From positions 2,661,501-2,725,500 of the forward strand of contig NZ_CP051461.1 in the NCBI RefSeq assembly GCF_012584515.1: a DNA stretch of 64,000 nt. The letters run 5' to 3'. Of the stretch, positions 15,767 to 25,144 are shown one piece after another (the stretch's first letter is position 1; each line of letters starts with the position of its first letter). Below the pieces are notes generated by a model. The model ran no database searches. It was not told the origin of the DNA and worked only from the letters and a program-made list of their open reading frames with translations. The translations under genes were made by a program, and so were the position numbers. The DNA comes from Polaromonas vacuolata (GTDB taxonomy: Bacteria; Pseudomonadota; Gammaproteobacteria; Burkholderiales; Burkholderiaceae_C).

Positions 15767-17080
15767 TTAGTTCTGGGCCATCAACTCGTCAAACGAGATG
15801 GATTTGTCGCTGACCTTGACTTTACCGAGCACAAAATCGGTGACATTGTTTTCAATCACAACCGCTTCGACTTCAGCCATGCGGTTGTTGTCGCTCAGGT
15901 ACCAGCGAACCACGTCTTGTGGTTTTTCATAGCTGGCAGCAAGCTCTTCAATGTGCGCTTTGAGTTGCTCAGGCTTGGCTTGCAGTTCATTCGAGCGAAC
16001 CAGTTCAGCCACCACCAAACCTAAACGCACACGCTTTTCAGCTTGTGGGCGAAAGATTTCTTCTGGAATTGGTGCTTTGTCAGCGTCCTTGACACCGCGT
16101 TGCTTGAGGTCGGCGCGTGCGCCTTCGATCATGCGCTCGAGCTCAGACTGTACGCTTGAATTAGGCAGGTCGAGTTCAGCGTTGGCAACCAACACGTCCA
16201 TGACAGCGTTTTTGTTACGTGCTAGCAGGCGGAACTTAACTTCGCGATCCAGATTTTTCTTGATGTCAGCGCGCAAGGCTTCAACCGTACCGTCAACTAT
16301 ACCTAGCGACTTTGCCAAGGCTTCGTTAACTTCTGGAAGGTGAGCCGCTTCGACTTTCTTAACGGTTACTAAGAAATCAGCTTGCTTGCCAGCCACATCT
16401 TTACCGTGGTAGTCGGCAGGGAAGTTCAGGGGGAAAGTTTTACTTTCGCCGCTAGACATACCGCGCACAGCGTCTTCAAATTCTTTCAACATCTGGCCTT
16501 CGCCAACCAAGAATTGATAGGCTTCAGCTTTGCCGCCAACAAACGGCTCGCCGTCCATCTTGCCTTCGAAATCTATGGTTGCGCGGTCGCCGTCTTGCGC
16601 TGGCGCATCGGCTGCGCGCTGGGCGAACGTGCGGCGCTGTTTGCGCAGAATGTCTATGGTTTTATCAATTGCAGCGTCGCTGACGTCAGCGGTGAGCTTT
16701 TCGATAGAGGCGCTGGCGAGGTCACCAATTTTGACTTCAGGGAAAACTTCAAACACAGCATCAAACAGCATTTCGCCTTCTGGTGAAGTGCCTTCTTTTT
16801 CGCTGATGCGCGGCTGGCCGGCAACGCGAAGCTTGGCTTCGTTGGCGGCAGTCGAGAAAGCTTCACCGACCTTGTCGTTCATGACTTCGTAATGAACCGA
16901 GTAGCCGTAACGCTGGGTCACCACTGTCATTGGGACTTTGCCGGGACGAAAACCATCCATTTTCACCGTGCGAGCGAGCTTTTTCAAGCGTGCATCGACT
17001 TCGGACTTGATGGTATTGACCGGCAGCGACAAGGTAATTTTGCGTTCTAGCTTTTCGAGAGTCTCAACGGTCACGGCCAT
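15767..17080 (-). CDS. tig: Trigger factor, ribosome-associated chaperone and prolyl isomerase
   Basis: The 437-residue protein has the N-terminal ribosome-binding domain with the signature FRPGKVP (residues 44-50), a central FKBP-type isomerase domain (DRATIDFEGKMDGEPFVGG, about residue 165) and a C-terminal helical chaperone arm. It binds near the ribosome exit tunnel and shields nascent chains. Length is as expected (430-450). It is first in the minus-strand order tig-clpP-clpX-lon. Confidence 0.97.
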   Translation of the reverse strand: MAVTVETLEKLERKITLSLPVNTIKSEVDARLKKLARTVKMDGFRPGKVPMTVVTQRYGYSVHYEVMNDKVGEAFSTAANEAKLRVAGQPRISEKEGTSPEGEMLFDAVFEVFPEVKIGDLASASIEKLTADVSDAAIDKTIDILRKQRRTFAQRAADAPAQDGDRATIDFEGKMDGEPFVGGKAEAYQFLVGEGQMLKEFEDAVRGMSSGESKTFPLNFPADYHGKDVAGKQADFLVTVKKVEAAHLPEVNEALAKSLGIVDGTVEALRADIKKNLDREVKFRLLARNKNAVMDVLVANAELDLPNSSVQSELERMIEGARADLKQRGVKDADKAPIPEEIFRPQAEKRVRLGLVVAELVRSNELQAKPEQLKAHIEELAASYEKPQDVVRWYLSDNNRMAEVEAVVIENNVTDFVLGKVKVSDKSISFDELMAQN

Positions 17081-17168
17081 GGTGGTTTCCTAAATGTCTA
17101 ATTGTGTATTGCAGCCGATGACTGCACATGCAGTCGTGGTGCATAAGGGTCTATCGGTAAATTCAAGG

Positions 17169-17255
17169 TGGTGCGCGGGGCCGGACTCGAACCGGCACGT
17201 TGTTGCCAACGTCAGGACCTAAACCTGGTGCGTCTACCAATTTCGCCACCCGCGC
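17169..17255 (-). tRNA. tRNA-Leu (anticodon UAG)
   Basis: The 87-base minus-strand class II tRNA has acceptor GCGCGGG, anticodon loop TTTAGGT, a long variable arm, T-loop GGTTCGAGTCC and encoded CCA. It lies just upstream of tig on the same strand. Confidence 0.95.
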
Positions 17256-17375
17256 AGTAAAAAACATAGCAACAGATTTTTTTCAAATCTAGTTACCGTG
17301 AATTGGTCAGCCAGCTATTTTAGCCCGGAACTGAGGCAAGAATTTTTTGTTCATGCAGAAGCGACAATTCAAATC

Positions 17376-18233
17376 ATGAATAAAGTGCGTCAACCAGACT
17401 TAAACCAGGCCATTCACGGCGTGGAACATTACGAAAACTTTCCTGTTGCTTCATTGCTGTGCCCCGCTCATTTGCGACCAGCGATACGCGCAATCTATGG
17501 TTTTGCGCGCACCGCCGACGATATCGCTGACGAGGGAAATGCCAGCCCCGAGCAGCGCCTGGCGCAATTGACCGCCTATCGCGAGGACTTAATGGCCTGC
17601 GCCGCTAACCAACCTTTTTCTGAGCAGTGGATAAATATTTTCACCCCCCTCGCGACCGTCATAAATAAATTTTCATTACCACTGTCGCTGCTACTCGATC
17701 TGCTCAGTGCTTTTGAGCAAGATGTAGTCAAAACCCGTTATGCCGATCAAGCTGAATTACTCGATTACTGCCGCCGCTCGGCGAATCCCGTTGGCCGTCT
17801 GCTACTGCATCTCTACGGCGTAACCGATGCCCTGAGCTTGAGCCAAAGTGATTGCATTTGCAGTGCTCTGCAATTGATTAATTTTTGGCAAGATCTAAGC
17901 CAAGACATACCGCGCGGCCGCATTTACCTGCCTAAAGACAGCTGGGACAGCCACGGCGTAGACCAAGAGCAGTTGCTGGCGCTAGCGGTAACATCCGCTA
18001 GCACTCAGCTGGTGGCGGCCAATCTTGCTTGGGCCACGGACTTAATGCGGCGCGGTGCGCCACTGGTCAAAAGTGTTCCCGGGCGCGCCGGTTGGGAACT
18101 CAGACTGGTAGTTCAGGGCGGGTTGCGTATTGCTGAAAAAATTCAACAAATAAACTACGCCACACTCAAACATCGGCCAAAACTAAAAACTAAAGATGGT
18201 CTTTTACTGGTCTGGCGAGCGCTTTTAATGTGA
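17376..18233 (+). CDS. hpnC: Squalene synthase-like HpnC (hydroxysqualene synthase)
   Basis: HpnC converts presqualene diphosphate to hydroxysqualene, the second step of the HpnCDE route to squalene for hopanoids. The protein has the family start VEHYENFPVASLLCP, the first Asp-rich motif RTADDIADE, and the second motif region NFWQDLSQDIPRGRIYLP. I place the start at the ATG at 17376 (285 residues), because HpnC proteins begin shortly before the HYENFPVAS box. The frame is open from an upstream start at 17298 (311 residues). It is followed by hpnD and hpnE on the same strand. Confidence 0.92.
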   Translation: MNKVRQPDLNQAIHGVEHYENFPVASLLCPAHLRPAIRAIYGFARTADDIADEGNASPEQRLAQLTAYREDLMACAANQPFSEQWINIFTPLATVINKFSLPLSLLLDLLSAFEQDVVKTRYADQAELLDYCRRSANPVGRLLLHLYGVTDALSLSQSDCICSALQLINFWQDLSQDIPRGRIYLPKDSWDSHGVDQEQLLALAVTSASTQLVAANLAWATDLMRRGAPLVKSVPGRAGWELRLVVQGGLRIAEKIQQINYATLKHRPKLKTKDGLLLVWRALLM

Positions 18234-18303
18234 GGCCAATGATTACCCCTCAAAGCCGCTGCGATGCCGCTCCAGCCCCTGAAGGCATGCAACAATCTGG
18301 CGC

Positions 18304-19146
18304 ATGACACCAGAGCAGTACGTCCAAGAAAAAGCCGCCGCTTCAGGCAGTAGCTTTTACTACGCCTTTTTATTTCTACCCAAGGATAGACGCGCAGCCA
18401 TCACCGCGTTTTACGCCTTTTGCCGTGAAATCGACGATGTTGTTGACGAAGTAACCGATCCTAGCGTTGCGGCCAGCAAACTCGCTTGGTGGCAAAAAGA
18501 AGTCAGCCAAGCTTTTGCCGGCCAGCCCAGCCATCCGGTGATGAAGGCTTTGATGCCGCTGACTAACAGCTACAAGATAGAGCCCCGCCATCTGCTGGCC
18601 GTGATTGAAGGCTGTCAAATGGATTTAGAGCAAAACCGTTATCTAGACTTCCCCAACCTGCAGCGCTACTGCCATTTGGTGGCCGGCATAGTTGGCGAAG
18701 TCGCGGCGCGCATCTTCGGCCAAACAGATGAGGCCACCACGGCTTATGCGCACAAGCTTGGGCTGGCGTTTCAGCTGACCAACATCATTCGTGACGTAGG
18801 TGAGGATTCCCTGCGCGGGCGCATATATCTGCCGGTCAACGAGCTACAACAATTCGATGTCAAAGCGCATGAAATTCTCAAGCGCGAATATTCCGACCGC
18901 TTTACCGCCCTCATGCGCTTTCAAACCGAGCGCGCACTAGGCCTTTACGACGAAGCGCTGGCCATGCTGCCTAGCGTAGACAAGCGGGCGCAAAAACCGG
19001 GTCTGATGATGGCCAGTATTTACCGCAGTTTGCTGCGCGAGATCGCGGCCGATAACTACCAAGTCTTGCATCAGCGGGTAAGCCTGACACCGCTGCGCAA
19101 ATTTTGGCTGGCTTGGAAGACACAAGCCTTTGGGCGGGTTGTCTAA
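18304..19146 (+). CDS. hpnD: Presqualene diphosphate synthase HpnD
   Basis: HpnD condenses two farnesyl diphosphates to presqualene diphosphate. The 280-residue protein has FYAFCREIDDVVDE (first Asp-rich motif, near residue 45) and LTNIIRDVGEDSLRGRIYLP (second motif, near 160), both binding the magnesium-diphosphate substrate. It lies 70 bases after hpnC and about 85 before hpnE, forming a likely operon. Confidence 0.95.
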   Translation: MTPEQYVQEKAAASGSSFYYAFLFLPKDRRAAITAFYAFCREIDDVVDEVTDPSVAASKLAWWQKEVSQAFAGQPSHPVMKALMPLTNSYKIEPRHLLAVIEGCQMDLEQNRYLDFPNLQRYCHLVAGIVGEVAARIFGQTDEATTAYAHKLGLAFQLTNIIRDVGEDSLRGRIYLPVNELQQFDVKAHEILKREYSDRFTALMRFQTERALGLYDEALAMLPSVDKRAQKPGLMMASIYRSLLREIAADNYQVLHQRVSLTPLRKFWLAWKTQAFGRVV

Positions 19147-19231
19147 ACATTTTGCCGTCTGCACGTCTAGAAGCAATCAATCAGCAAAACCTAATGCCAA
19201 CTAAGTCTCAGGACAAACTCGCCCACCAGCC

Positions 19232-20500
19232 ATGAAAGTCGCCGTCATAGGCGCTGGCTGGGCCGGCTGCGCCGCAGCAGTCGAGGCTTTGCGACTTGGC
19301 CATGAGGTCACGCTTTACGAATCTACACGCATCGCTGGCGGCAGAGCTAGGCGCTTAGCGCAGGGTGATCATCACTTAGACAACGGCCAACATATTTTGA
19401 TTGGCGCTTACAGTGAGTGCCTAAAACTGATGGCTGACTTAGGCGTAGATCTCAATACCGGGCTGAAGCGGCTACCACTGGCATTGCAATTTCCCGACGG
19501 CAGCGGCCTAAAACTTGCGCACTGGCCAGCACCATTGGATGCGTTGGCCGGCATTGCCTGCGCTGGTGGCTGGTCTTGGGGCGATAAGTTTGCGCTACTC
19601 AAAATTTGTATAGCTTGGCGACTGAGCCGCTTTAGCTGCGCGCCAGAAACCTCGGTGGCACAACTTTGCAAAGCACTACCTAAGAATGTTTTAAACACTT
19701 TGATAGAGCCGCTATGCATCTCAGCGCTCAACACACCGATGGAGCGAGCCAGCGGCCAAGTTTTTTTGCGTGTTTTACACGACGCGCTTTTTAGCAGCAG
19801 CGGCGGCTCGAATCTTTTGCTGCCGCTTAAAGACCTCAGCGCACTGTTACCCGAGCCAGCCTTAGCGTGGCTAACTCAACATGGCGCGTCAGTGCAGATG
19901 GCCAGCCGAGTGCAGCAAATTAGCCAGACCAAAAATGGCTGGCAAGTTCAGACAGAAGGCTCTGCGCCTATGGATGTGGACGCCATCATCTTGGCCTGCC
20001 CTGCGCTAGAAGCGGCGCGGCTGGTTGATGGTTGCGACCCAAGCCATTCGCTGTGGATAGAGCATGTCAAGAACTTGAGCTATGAGCCCATCACCACCGT
20101 CTACGGCATGGCCAGCGGCACGCGACTAACTGAGCCCATGCTGGCTCTGCCTTCAAGCAGTCAATATCCGGCGCAGTTTGTGTTTGACCGCGGCCAACTC
20201 GGCGGGCCTGCCGGTCTGTTGGCGTTTGTCATTAGCGCCAGCAATGGCGACAGCAAAACATTGACGCAACAAGTCCTTGCCCAAGCCGTCCAGCAGCTAG
20301 GTTTAACGACATTTGAGCCAATAAAAACCATCATAGAAAAGCGTGCGACTTTTGCCTGCACACCAGACTTGATACGGCCAGCGATGCAAATAGGACCAGG
20401 TTTACTAGCCTGCGGCGACTATATTGCAGGGCCTTACCCAGCGACATTGGAAGGCGCAGTGCGTTCCGGCTTGGCGGCGGCGCGCGCTATCAGCCGCTAG
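19232..20500 (+). CDS. hpnE: Hydroxysqualene dehydroxylase HpnE (FAD-dependent)
   Basis: HpnE reduces hydroxysqualene to squalene. The 422-residue flavoprotein begins with an FAD dinucleotide fold (VIGAGWAGCAAAVEALRLG, residues 5-23), then GGRARR and DNGQHILIGAY, a combination specific to this family within the amine oxidase/phytoene desaturase group. The C-terminus has the second FAD contact, ACGDYIAGPYPATLEGAVRS. It is the third gene of hpnCDE. No squalene-hopene cyclase gene lies in the window. Confidence 0.95.
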   Translation: MKVAVIGAGWAGCAAAVEALRLGHEVTLYESTRIAGGRARRLAQGDHHLDNGQHILIGAYSECLKLMADLGVDLNTGLKRLPLALQFPDGSGLKLAHWPAPLDALAGIACAGGWSWGDKFALLKICIAWRLSRFSCAPETSVAQLCKALPKNVLNTLIEPLCISALNTPMERASGQVFLRVLHDALFSSSGGSNLLLPLKDLSALLPEPALAWLTQHGASVQMASRVQQISQTKNGWQVQTEGSAPMDVDAIILACPALEAARLVDGCDPSHSLWIEHVKNLSYEPITTVYGMASGTRLTEPMLALPSSSQYPAQFVFDRGQLGGPAGLLAFVISASNGDSKTLTQQVLAQAVQQLGLTTFEPIKTIIEKRATFACTPDLIRPAMQIGPGLLACGDYIAGPYPATLEGAVRSGLAAARAISR

Positions 20501-20517
20501 CCAAAAAATTTAAAGTC

Positions 20518-21216
20518 TTAAGCCGCCGCCATCAAAACACATAAGGCGTTGAGCTCAACCACGCTGAGATGCGGCTGCTGCGCATGGACCCAGTCCTTGC
20601 CTTCGCGGTTAACCCACACCGTCTGCATACCGCAGTCGAGCGCGCCCAAGACGTCCATCAACGCGTCATCGCCGATATGCAAAACACGCGCTGCATCAAC
20701 ACCCGCAGCCTCTGCAGCGGCATGAAAAATACGCGCATCGGGCTTGGCCACGCCAAACTGCTGGGCGCTAATACTGGCATGAAAATACTGACCTAAGCCG
20801 ATACGCTCGATATCGGCATTGCCGTTTGACAGCGCCACTACCGGATAGCGTGCGGCCAAAAAAACCAGTGCCGGCAAGGCGTCGGCAAACAAATCAACTC
20901 GGTTTCGACCGGCAAAAAAAATGTCAAACGCCGGTTCAGCTAGGGCAGTATTTTCAGCCGACCGTTCTAGCGCTAAGCGAATAGTTTCGCGGCGCTGCGC
21001 GCTTAAATTGTGGGTGAGCTCAGGTCGGGAGCGATTGATATGTTCGCGCATGGCGGCGCGCTCATTGGTATCGGCAAACAAAACAGCGGTTGCGGGTGCG
21101 TGTTCACGCAGCCAGTTGTCGAGTGCGATCTCAGCGCGTTCTATAGCCGGCCAAACCGGCCACAAGGTGTCGTCGAGATCAATGGAGATGGCTTGAATGG
21201 ATTTAAAGTTGAGCAT
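20518..21216 (-). CDS. HAD-family hydrolase
   Basis: The 232-residue protein has the HAD nucleophile motif as SIDLDDTLWP (residues 11-20), motif II as ALSNGN and motif IV as HIGDDALMDVLGA, so it should be an active phosphatase. The long cap after residue 20 fits subfamily I. The substrate cannot be told from sequence. It converges on hpnE and is divergent from hemH, which starts 36 bases away. Confidence 0.9.
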   Translation of the reverse strand: MLNFKSIQAISIDLDDTLWPVWPAIERAEIALDNWLREHAPATAVLFADTNERAAMREHINRSRPELTHNLSAQRRETIRLALERSAENTALAEPAFDIFFAGRNRVDLFADALPALVFLAARYPVVALSNGNADIERIGLGQYFHASISAQQFGVAKPDARIFHAAAEAAGVDAARVLHIGDDALMDVLGALDCGMQTVWVNREGKDWVHAQQPHLSVVELNALCVLMAAA

Positions 21217-21251
21217 ATAAAGGGGGAACCAAGGTTAAGCGAGAATACCCT

Positions 21252-22355
21252 ATGTCATTTGCCACCGAACCCACCTTCACCCACGGCCAAGCGCCGAAAA
21301 CCCATTCTGGCACCGCCATCTTGCTGTGCAACTTAGGCACACCAGACGCGCCCACAGCCTCCTCGGTGCGCCGCTATCTGGCGGAGTTTCTAGGCGATGC
21401 ACGGGTAGTGGAAATCCCTCGCATCCTATGGATGATTATTTTGCACGGCATTATTTTGCGCATACGACCAGCCAAGTCCGCCGCCAAATACGCCAGCATC
21501 TGGACAGCAGAAGGCTCACCACTCAAGGTTTGGACCTCCAAACAAGCAAAAATGCTAGGTGAGGAATTGACCGAAAAAGGTTACGCCGTCGATGTGCGCT
21601 ACGCCATGCGCTACGGCTCGCCCTCAATTGCATCCCGTCTCGATGAACTCAAGGCCGACGGCGTGACCCGGGTGTTGATTCTGCCCGCCTATCCGCAGTA
21701 CAGCGGTACTACCACCGCCAGCGTGTTTGATGCGGTCTACACCTGGGCGGCAAAGATTCGTCGAATTCCTGAATTGCGCTTTATCAATCATTACCACGAC
21801 AACACTGGTTATATTTCAGCATTGGCTGCTCGCGTGCGCGAGCACTGGCGCACCAACGGCAAGGCCGAAGTTTTGGTGATGAGCTTTCACGGTGTGCCAG
21901 AGCGCACCTTGCAACAAGGCGACACCTATCACTGCGAATGCCACAAGACAGCGCGCCTACTGGCTGAAAATTTAGGCCTGGACAAGAGCGACTATAAAGT
22001 CACATTCCAGTCGCGCTTTGGCCGGGCCAAATGGCTGCAGCCGTATACCGAGCCAAGCTTGATCGCCATGGGCAAGGCCGGTATTAAGCGGGTTGATCTG
22101 ATGTGCCCGGGCTTTACTGGCGATTGCTTAGAAACACTGGAAGAAATCAACATGGAAGCGCGCCACGCTTTTATAGAAGCTGGCGGCGAAACGTTTGGCT
22201 ATATTGATTGCCTTAACGACAGCCCGGCTTGGGGCAGCGCAATGGCAGACCTGAGCATTAGCCACATGGGCGGCTGGCCTTGCGAAGCTAAACCAGACGC
22301 CAAAGAGTTAGCCGCTTCGCGCGCTGCCGCTCTGGCAATAGGCGCAACGCAATAA
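21252..22355 (+). CDS. hemH: Ferrochelatase
   Basis: Ferrochelatase inserts Fe(II) into protoporphyrin IX, the last step of heme synthesis. The 367-residue protein has the ILLCNLGTPDAPT start, the catalytic His in MSFHGVPERTL, and the family C-terminal block MCPGFTGDCLETLEEI. Length is usual for the proteobacterial enzyme. A run of AAAAGTT repeats begins at its stop codon. Confidence 0.97.
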   Translation: MSFATEPTFTHGQAPKTHSGTAILLCNLGTPDAPTASSVRRYLAEFLGDARVVEIPRILWMIILHGIILRIRPAKSAAKYASIWTAEGSPLKVWTSKQAKMLGEELTEKGYAVDVRYAMRYGSPSIASRLDELKADGVTRVLILPAYPQYSGTTTASVFDAVYTWAAKIRRIPELRFINHYHDNTGYISALAARVREHWRTNGKAEVLVMSFHGVPERTLQQGDTYHCECHKTARLLAENLGLDKSDYKVTFQSRFGRAKWLQPYTEPSLIAMGKAGIKRVDLMCPGFTGDCLETLEEINMEARHAFIEAGGETFGYIDCLNDSPAWGSAMADLSISHMGGWPCEAKPDAKELAASRAAALAIGATQ

Positions 22356-22388
22356 AAGTTAAAAGTTAAAAGTTAAAAGTTAAAAGTT
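22354..22388. repeat. Five tandem copies of AAAAGTT
   Basis: The 7-bp unit is repeated five times without interruption, starting in the hemH stop codon and lying between convergent genes. The copy number could vary by replication slippage. Confidence 0.9.
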
Positions 22389-22401
22389 AAATAAGCCTGA
22401 A

Positions 22402-23151
22402 TCAGTCAGCACTAGACCGGCCTTCCAGCAAGCCGGGGTGCTGAGTTAATAACTGCGCATGTAAATGTTGCACCACGGCGTCTTCGATATGCCGTGGGTG
22501 CGGCAAATCAACCCTCACATCCAAAATAACTTTGGCTGGATTGCTAGATAAAAAAAGCAACCTGTCAGCCACGCAAATCGCTTCACGCAAACTGTGCGTG
22601 ACAAACAAAACCGTAGGTTTTGTGCGCTGCCATAGCGCATACAACACAGCTCTTAACTGCTCGGCAGTCGGCGCATCAAGCGACTGAAATGCCTCGTCCA
22701 TCAGCAATAAATCCGGCTCAATAATAAAAGCCCGCAGCAACGCAACCCGACGCTGCATGCCGCCAGAGAGTTGGCCGGGAAACATGGCACCGCAGTCAGC
22801 CAAACCGACTTGGGTTAGCAAGTCCTCAATACGTAAGACGTTCTGACTCAGCTTGCCGAGCACCAATTGAAGATTTTGCGTAACCGTCAGCCAAGGCATA
22901 AGACGCGGCTCTTGAAACATAAAACCAAGACGATGCGGCGGCATGCGCTCGCCGCGAAAGCTGATCTGGCCCTCAAAATCCAAATCCAATCCAGCAATCA
23001 TATTGAGCAAGCTAGTTTTACCCGCACCAGACGGGCCGACGATGGCGACAAACTCACCCGGTTGCGCCGTAAAAGCTAGACTCTTAATCACGCAGCGCCC
23101 ACCTGAATGGACCTTGCTTGAAACAGCAACATTAAGTGTCATACGCGCCAC
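22402..23151 (-). CDS. ABC transporter ATP-binding protein (nitrate/sulfonate/taurine class)
   Basis: The 249-residue ATPase has Walker A GPSGAGKTS, the signature LSGGMQRRVALLRA and Walker B LLLMDEAFQSLD, followed by the H-loop FVTHSLREAI. It is close to SsuB/TauB. It overlaps the permease gene by 13 bases and powers that importer at the inner membrane. The substrate is not evident from the ATPase. Confidence 0.92.
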   Translation of the reverse strand: MARMTLNVAVSSKVHSGGRCVIKSLAFTAQPGEFVAIVGPSGAGKTSLLNMIAGLDLDFEGQISFRGERMPPHRLGFMFQEPRLMPWLTVTQNLQLVLGKLSQNVLRIEDLLTQVGLADCGAMFPGQLSGGMQRRVALLRAFIIEPDLLLMDEAFQSLDAPTAEQLRAVLYALWQRTKPTVLFVTHSLREAICVADRLLFLSSNPAKVILDVRVDLPHPRHIEDAVVQHLHAQLLTQHPGLLEGRSSAD

Positions 23152-23936
23152 CGATTCAAATGTTTTTCCAGTGGTCTGAGCAGCGACTCTTCAACAAAAA
23201 AGATCACCAAAGCAAAAGCCAGCGTGTAGGCCAAAATGCCAGCGATATCGAAAAAATGAAAGAAACTACCAATCTGAAAACCTACCCCATTACTGCGGCC
23301 AAGCAATTCCACCACCAACACAATTTTCCAAATCAAGGCTAAACCATTGCGGGCAGAGCCAAACAAATAAGGCGTGAGTTGGGGCAGATAGACTTTAAAA
23401 AAACGATCGCGCCGACTTAAGCGGTAGACACTGGCCACTTGCAGCAAGCTTTTATCCACAGCACGCGCGCCCTCGCGCAGGCTGACTGCGACCATGGGTA
23501 TTTTGTTGACTATCACCGCAATCAGCGCGGCGGTCTCAGATAAGCCAAACCAGATGTAGCACAAGATGATGATGACCAAGGCGGGTATGTTTAGCCCGAG
23601 AATCAAAATCACATCGAGCAAGCGATCCCAAGATCGTGACCAGCCCATCAAAATGCCTAAGGCCACGCCTATCAACATGGCCACACTAAAGCTGATGGCG
23701 ACGCGGCGCAAGGTCATCGCCAGATGAAACAACAAGTCACCCTCGCGCAATTCTTGCCACAGTGTGGTCAGCACAGCGCTAGGTGGCGGCAGGGTTTGGC
23801 TCTCGAAAAAAACTGCCGCTGCCTGCCAGATACAAACCAAAATCAAGACAGGCAAAATCCGCGCCCAGCGCGACATGGGCGAAGCTAAATCAGCGGGCAT
23901 ACCGGACTTGGGTTTAGCGAAAAACAAGGACTTCAA
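23139..23936 (-). CDS. ABC transporter permease (SsuC/TauC class)
   Basis: The 265-residue membrane protein has about six hydrophobic segments and the family's cytoplasmic coupling loop (EGARAVDKSLLQVASVYRLS). It pairs with the ATPase at 22402 and the binding protein at 23984 in one operon. The start at 23936 gives a short cytoplasmic lead before the first membrane segment (WARILPVLILVCIWQAAAVF). Confidence 0.92.
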   Translation of the reverse strand: MKSLFFAKPKSGMPADLASPMSRWARILPVLILVCIWQAAAVFFESQTLPPPSAVLTTLWQELREGDLLFHLAMTLRRVAISFSVAMLIGVALGILMGWSRSWDRLLDVILILGLNIPALVIIILCYIWFGLSETAALIAVIVNKIPMVAVSLREGARAVDKSLLQVASVYRLSRRDRFFKVYLPQLTPYLFGSARNGLALIWKIVLVVELLGRSNGVGFQIGSFFHFFDIAGILAYTLAFALVIFFVEESLLRPLEKHLNRWRV

Positions 23937-23983
23937 TGCAGGCGTTAGAAAACATTAAAAAAAGTTGAAAACGTTAAGAGAAG

Positions 23984-25036
23984 TTAAGAAGCACTGCAAG
24001 CGGGCAAGGAAAAGCCGGGCCAAAAAGTACCGGCAGATAAAGCTTTAGACCGGCCGACCATTTTCGCGCCGCCTGTCTCAGCTAACACCTTAAACGTTGC
24101 CGCCACTGCAGACCGCGTATCCGCGTCAGCGCAAACGGGAATACCGCGGCGATACTGCGTCTGTAAGGCCTTGAAAACGGCTTCATTTTCAGCCCGCATT
24201 ATTGGCCTTAATGGCTCCCATTCGCCATCCTTACCCAGCAAAGCTTTGGCCTCAAAAGACGCGGCTAAAAAATTCTTCACCACCGCACTATTGGCTTGCG
24301 CCCAGTCCTCGCGAAAAACCCAACCTATCAGCGGTATGGGTTTGTTAATACCCAAGCCTTTGAGCATTTCTGGCACCTCAATCAGCGGGTGCATGCCGCT
24401 GGTTTCTAGCCGCGCCGCATAATGCCAAAAGTTCAGCGCCACATCGACCTGCCCGCTTAGCGCCAAGGCATTGAGCAAGGGCGGAGCTACATAGCTGGGT
24501 TGAGAAACCTGCGTCAAATCCATACCAAAATTACGCTGCGCATGCGCCCGCAGCAGTAACCAAGTCTTGTCAAAAGGGCCGCCTGCAATACCGAGTTTTT
24601 TGCCCTTTAAATCAGCCAAGGTTTTAATGCTGCTGGTGTCTTTAACCATCACCGAGCCGACTGCATTGGAATACGGTGCGAAGCTGTAAAGGTTTGAGGC
24701 AGCACGTTGTCGCGAGACCCAAATCCAGTCCGAGACAATCATGTCAACTGCCCCGCCTTGCAGTGCAATGGTTGAGGCATCGGGCGAAGCCAACGGCACG
24801 ATTTGCAAATCTATGCCGCGTTTTTTAGCCAGTTCGTGGCGCTTCATCACATCGAGCTCCCAGCCGACAGTGCCAAACTGCAGCACACCGACTCGAATCG
24901 GTATCAAGCTGGGCATTACTGCTACTGGCTGCGCGTGGGTTAGCCCAGCGAAAAATAGCAACAGCGCGGTCAACAAAAAAGAAGGGAATTTTGAAAAACG
25001 GGAAATTAGGCGACAAATAAACATTGAACTCATCAT
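23984..25036 (-). CDS. ABC transporter substrate-binding protein, nitrate/sulfonate-like
   Basis: The 350-residue protein has an N-terminal signal sequence (hydrophobic FPSFLLTALLLFFAGLTHA) and the two-lobe SsuA/TauA-type fold, with IRVGVLQFGTVGWELDVMKR at the start of the mature part. The VSDWIWVSRQRA segment is distinctive and resembles binding proteins seen beside quinoprotein dehydrogenase genes in some methylotrophs, but no such gene is here. The ligand is therefore unknown. It is the first gene of a three-gene importer operon. Confidence 0.88.
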   Translation of the reverse strand: MMSSMFICRLISRFSKFPSFLLTALLLFFAGLTHAQPVAVMPSLIPIRVGVLQFGTVGWELDVMKRHELAKKRGIDLQIVPLASPDASTIALQGGAVDMIVSDWIWVSRQRAASNLYSFAPYSNAVGSVMVKDTSSIKTLADLKGKKLGIAGGPFDKTWLLLRAHAQRNFGMDLTQVSQPSYVAPPLLNALALSGQVDVALNFWHYAARLETSGMHPLIEVPEMLKGLGINKPIPLIGWVFREDWAQANSAVVKNFLAASFEAKALLGKDGEWEPLRPIMRAENEAVFKALQTQYRRGIPVCADADTRSAVAATFKVLAETGGAKMVGRSKALSAGTFWPGFSLPACSAS

Positions 25037-25144
25037 AGCGAGGCAAAGGTATCCGCTCAGCTATGACGCTGGGGGTGGCAATTTAAAACTAAGATTTAAG
25101 CCAACCTAGGCGCTCTTAACCGTCCGCGCCACCCAGCTCAAGCG

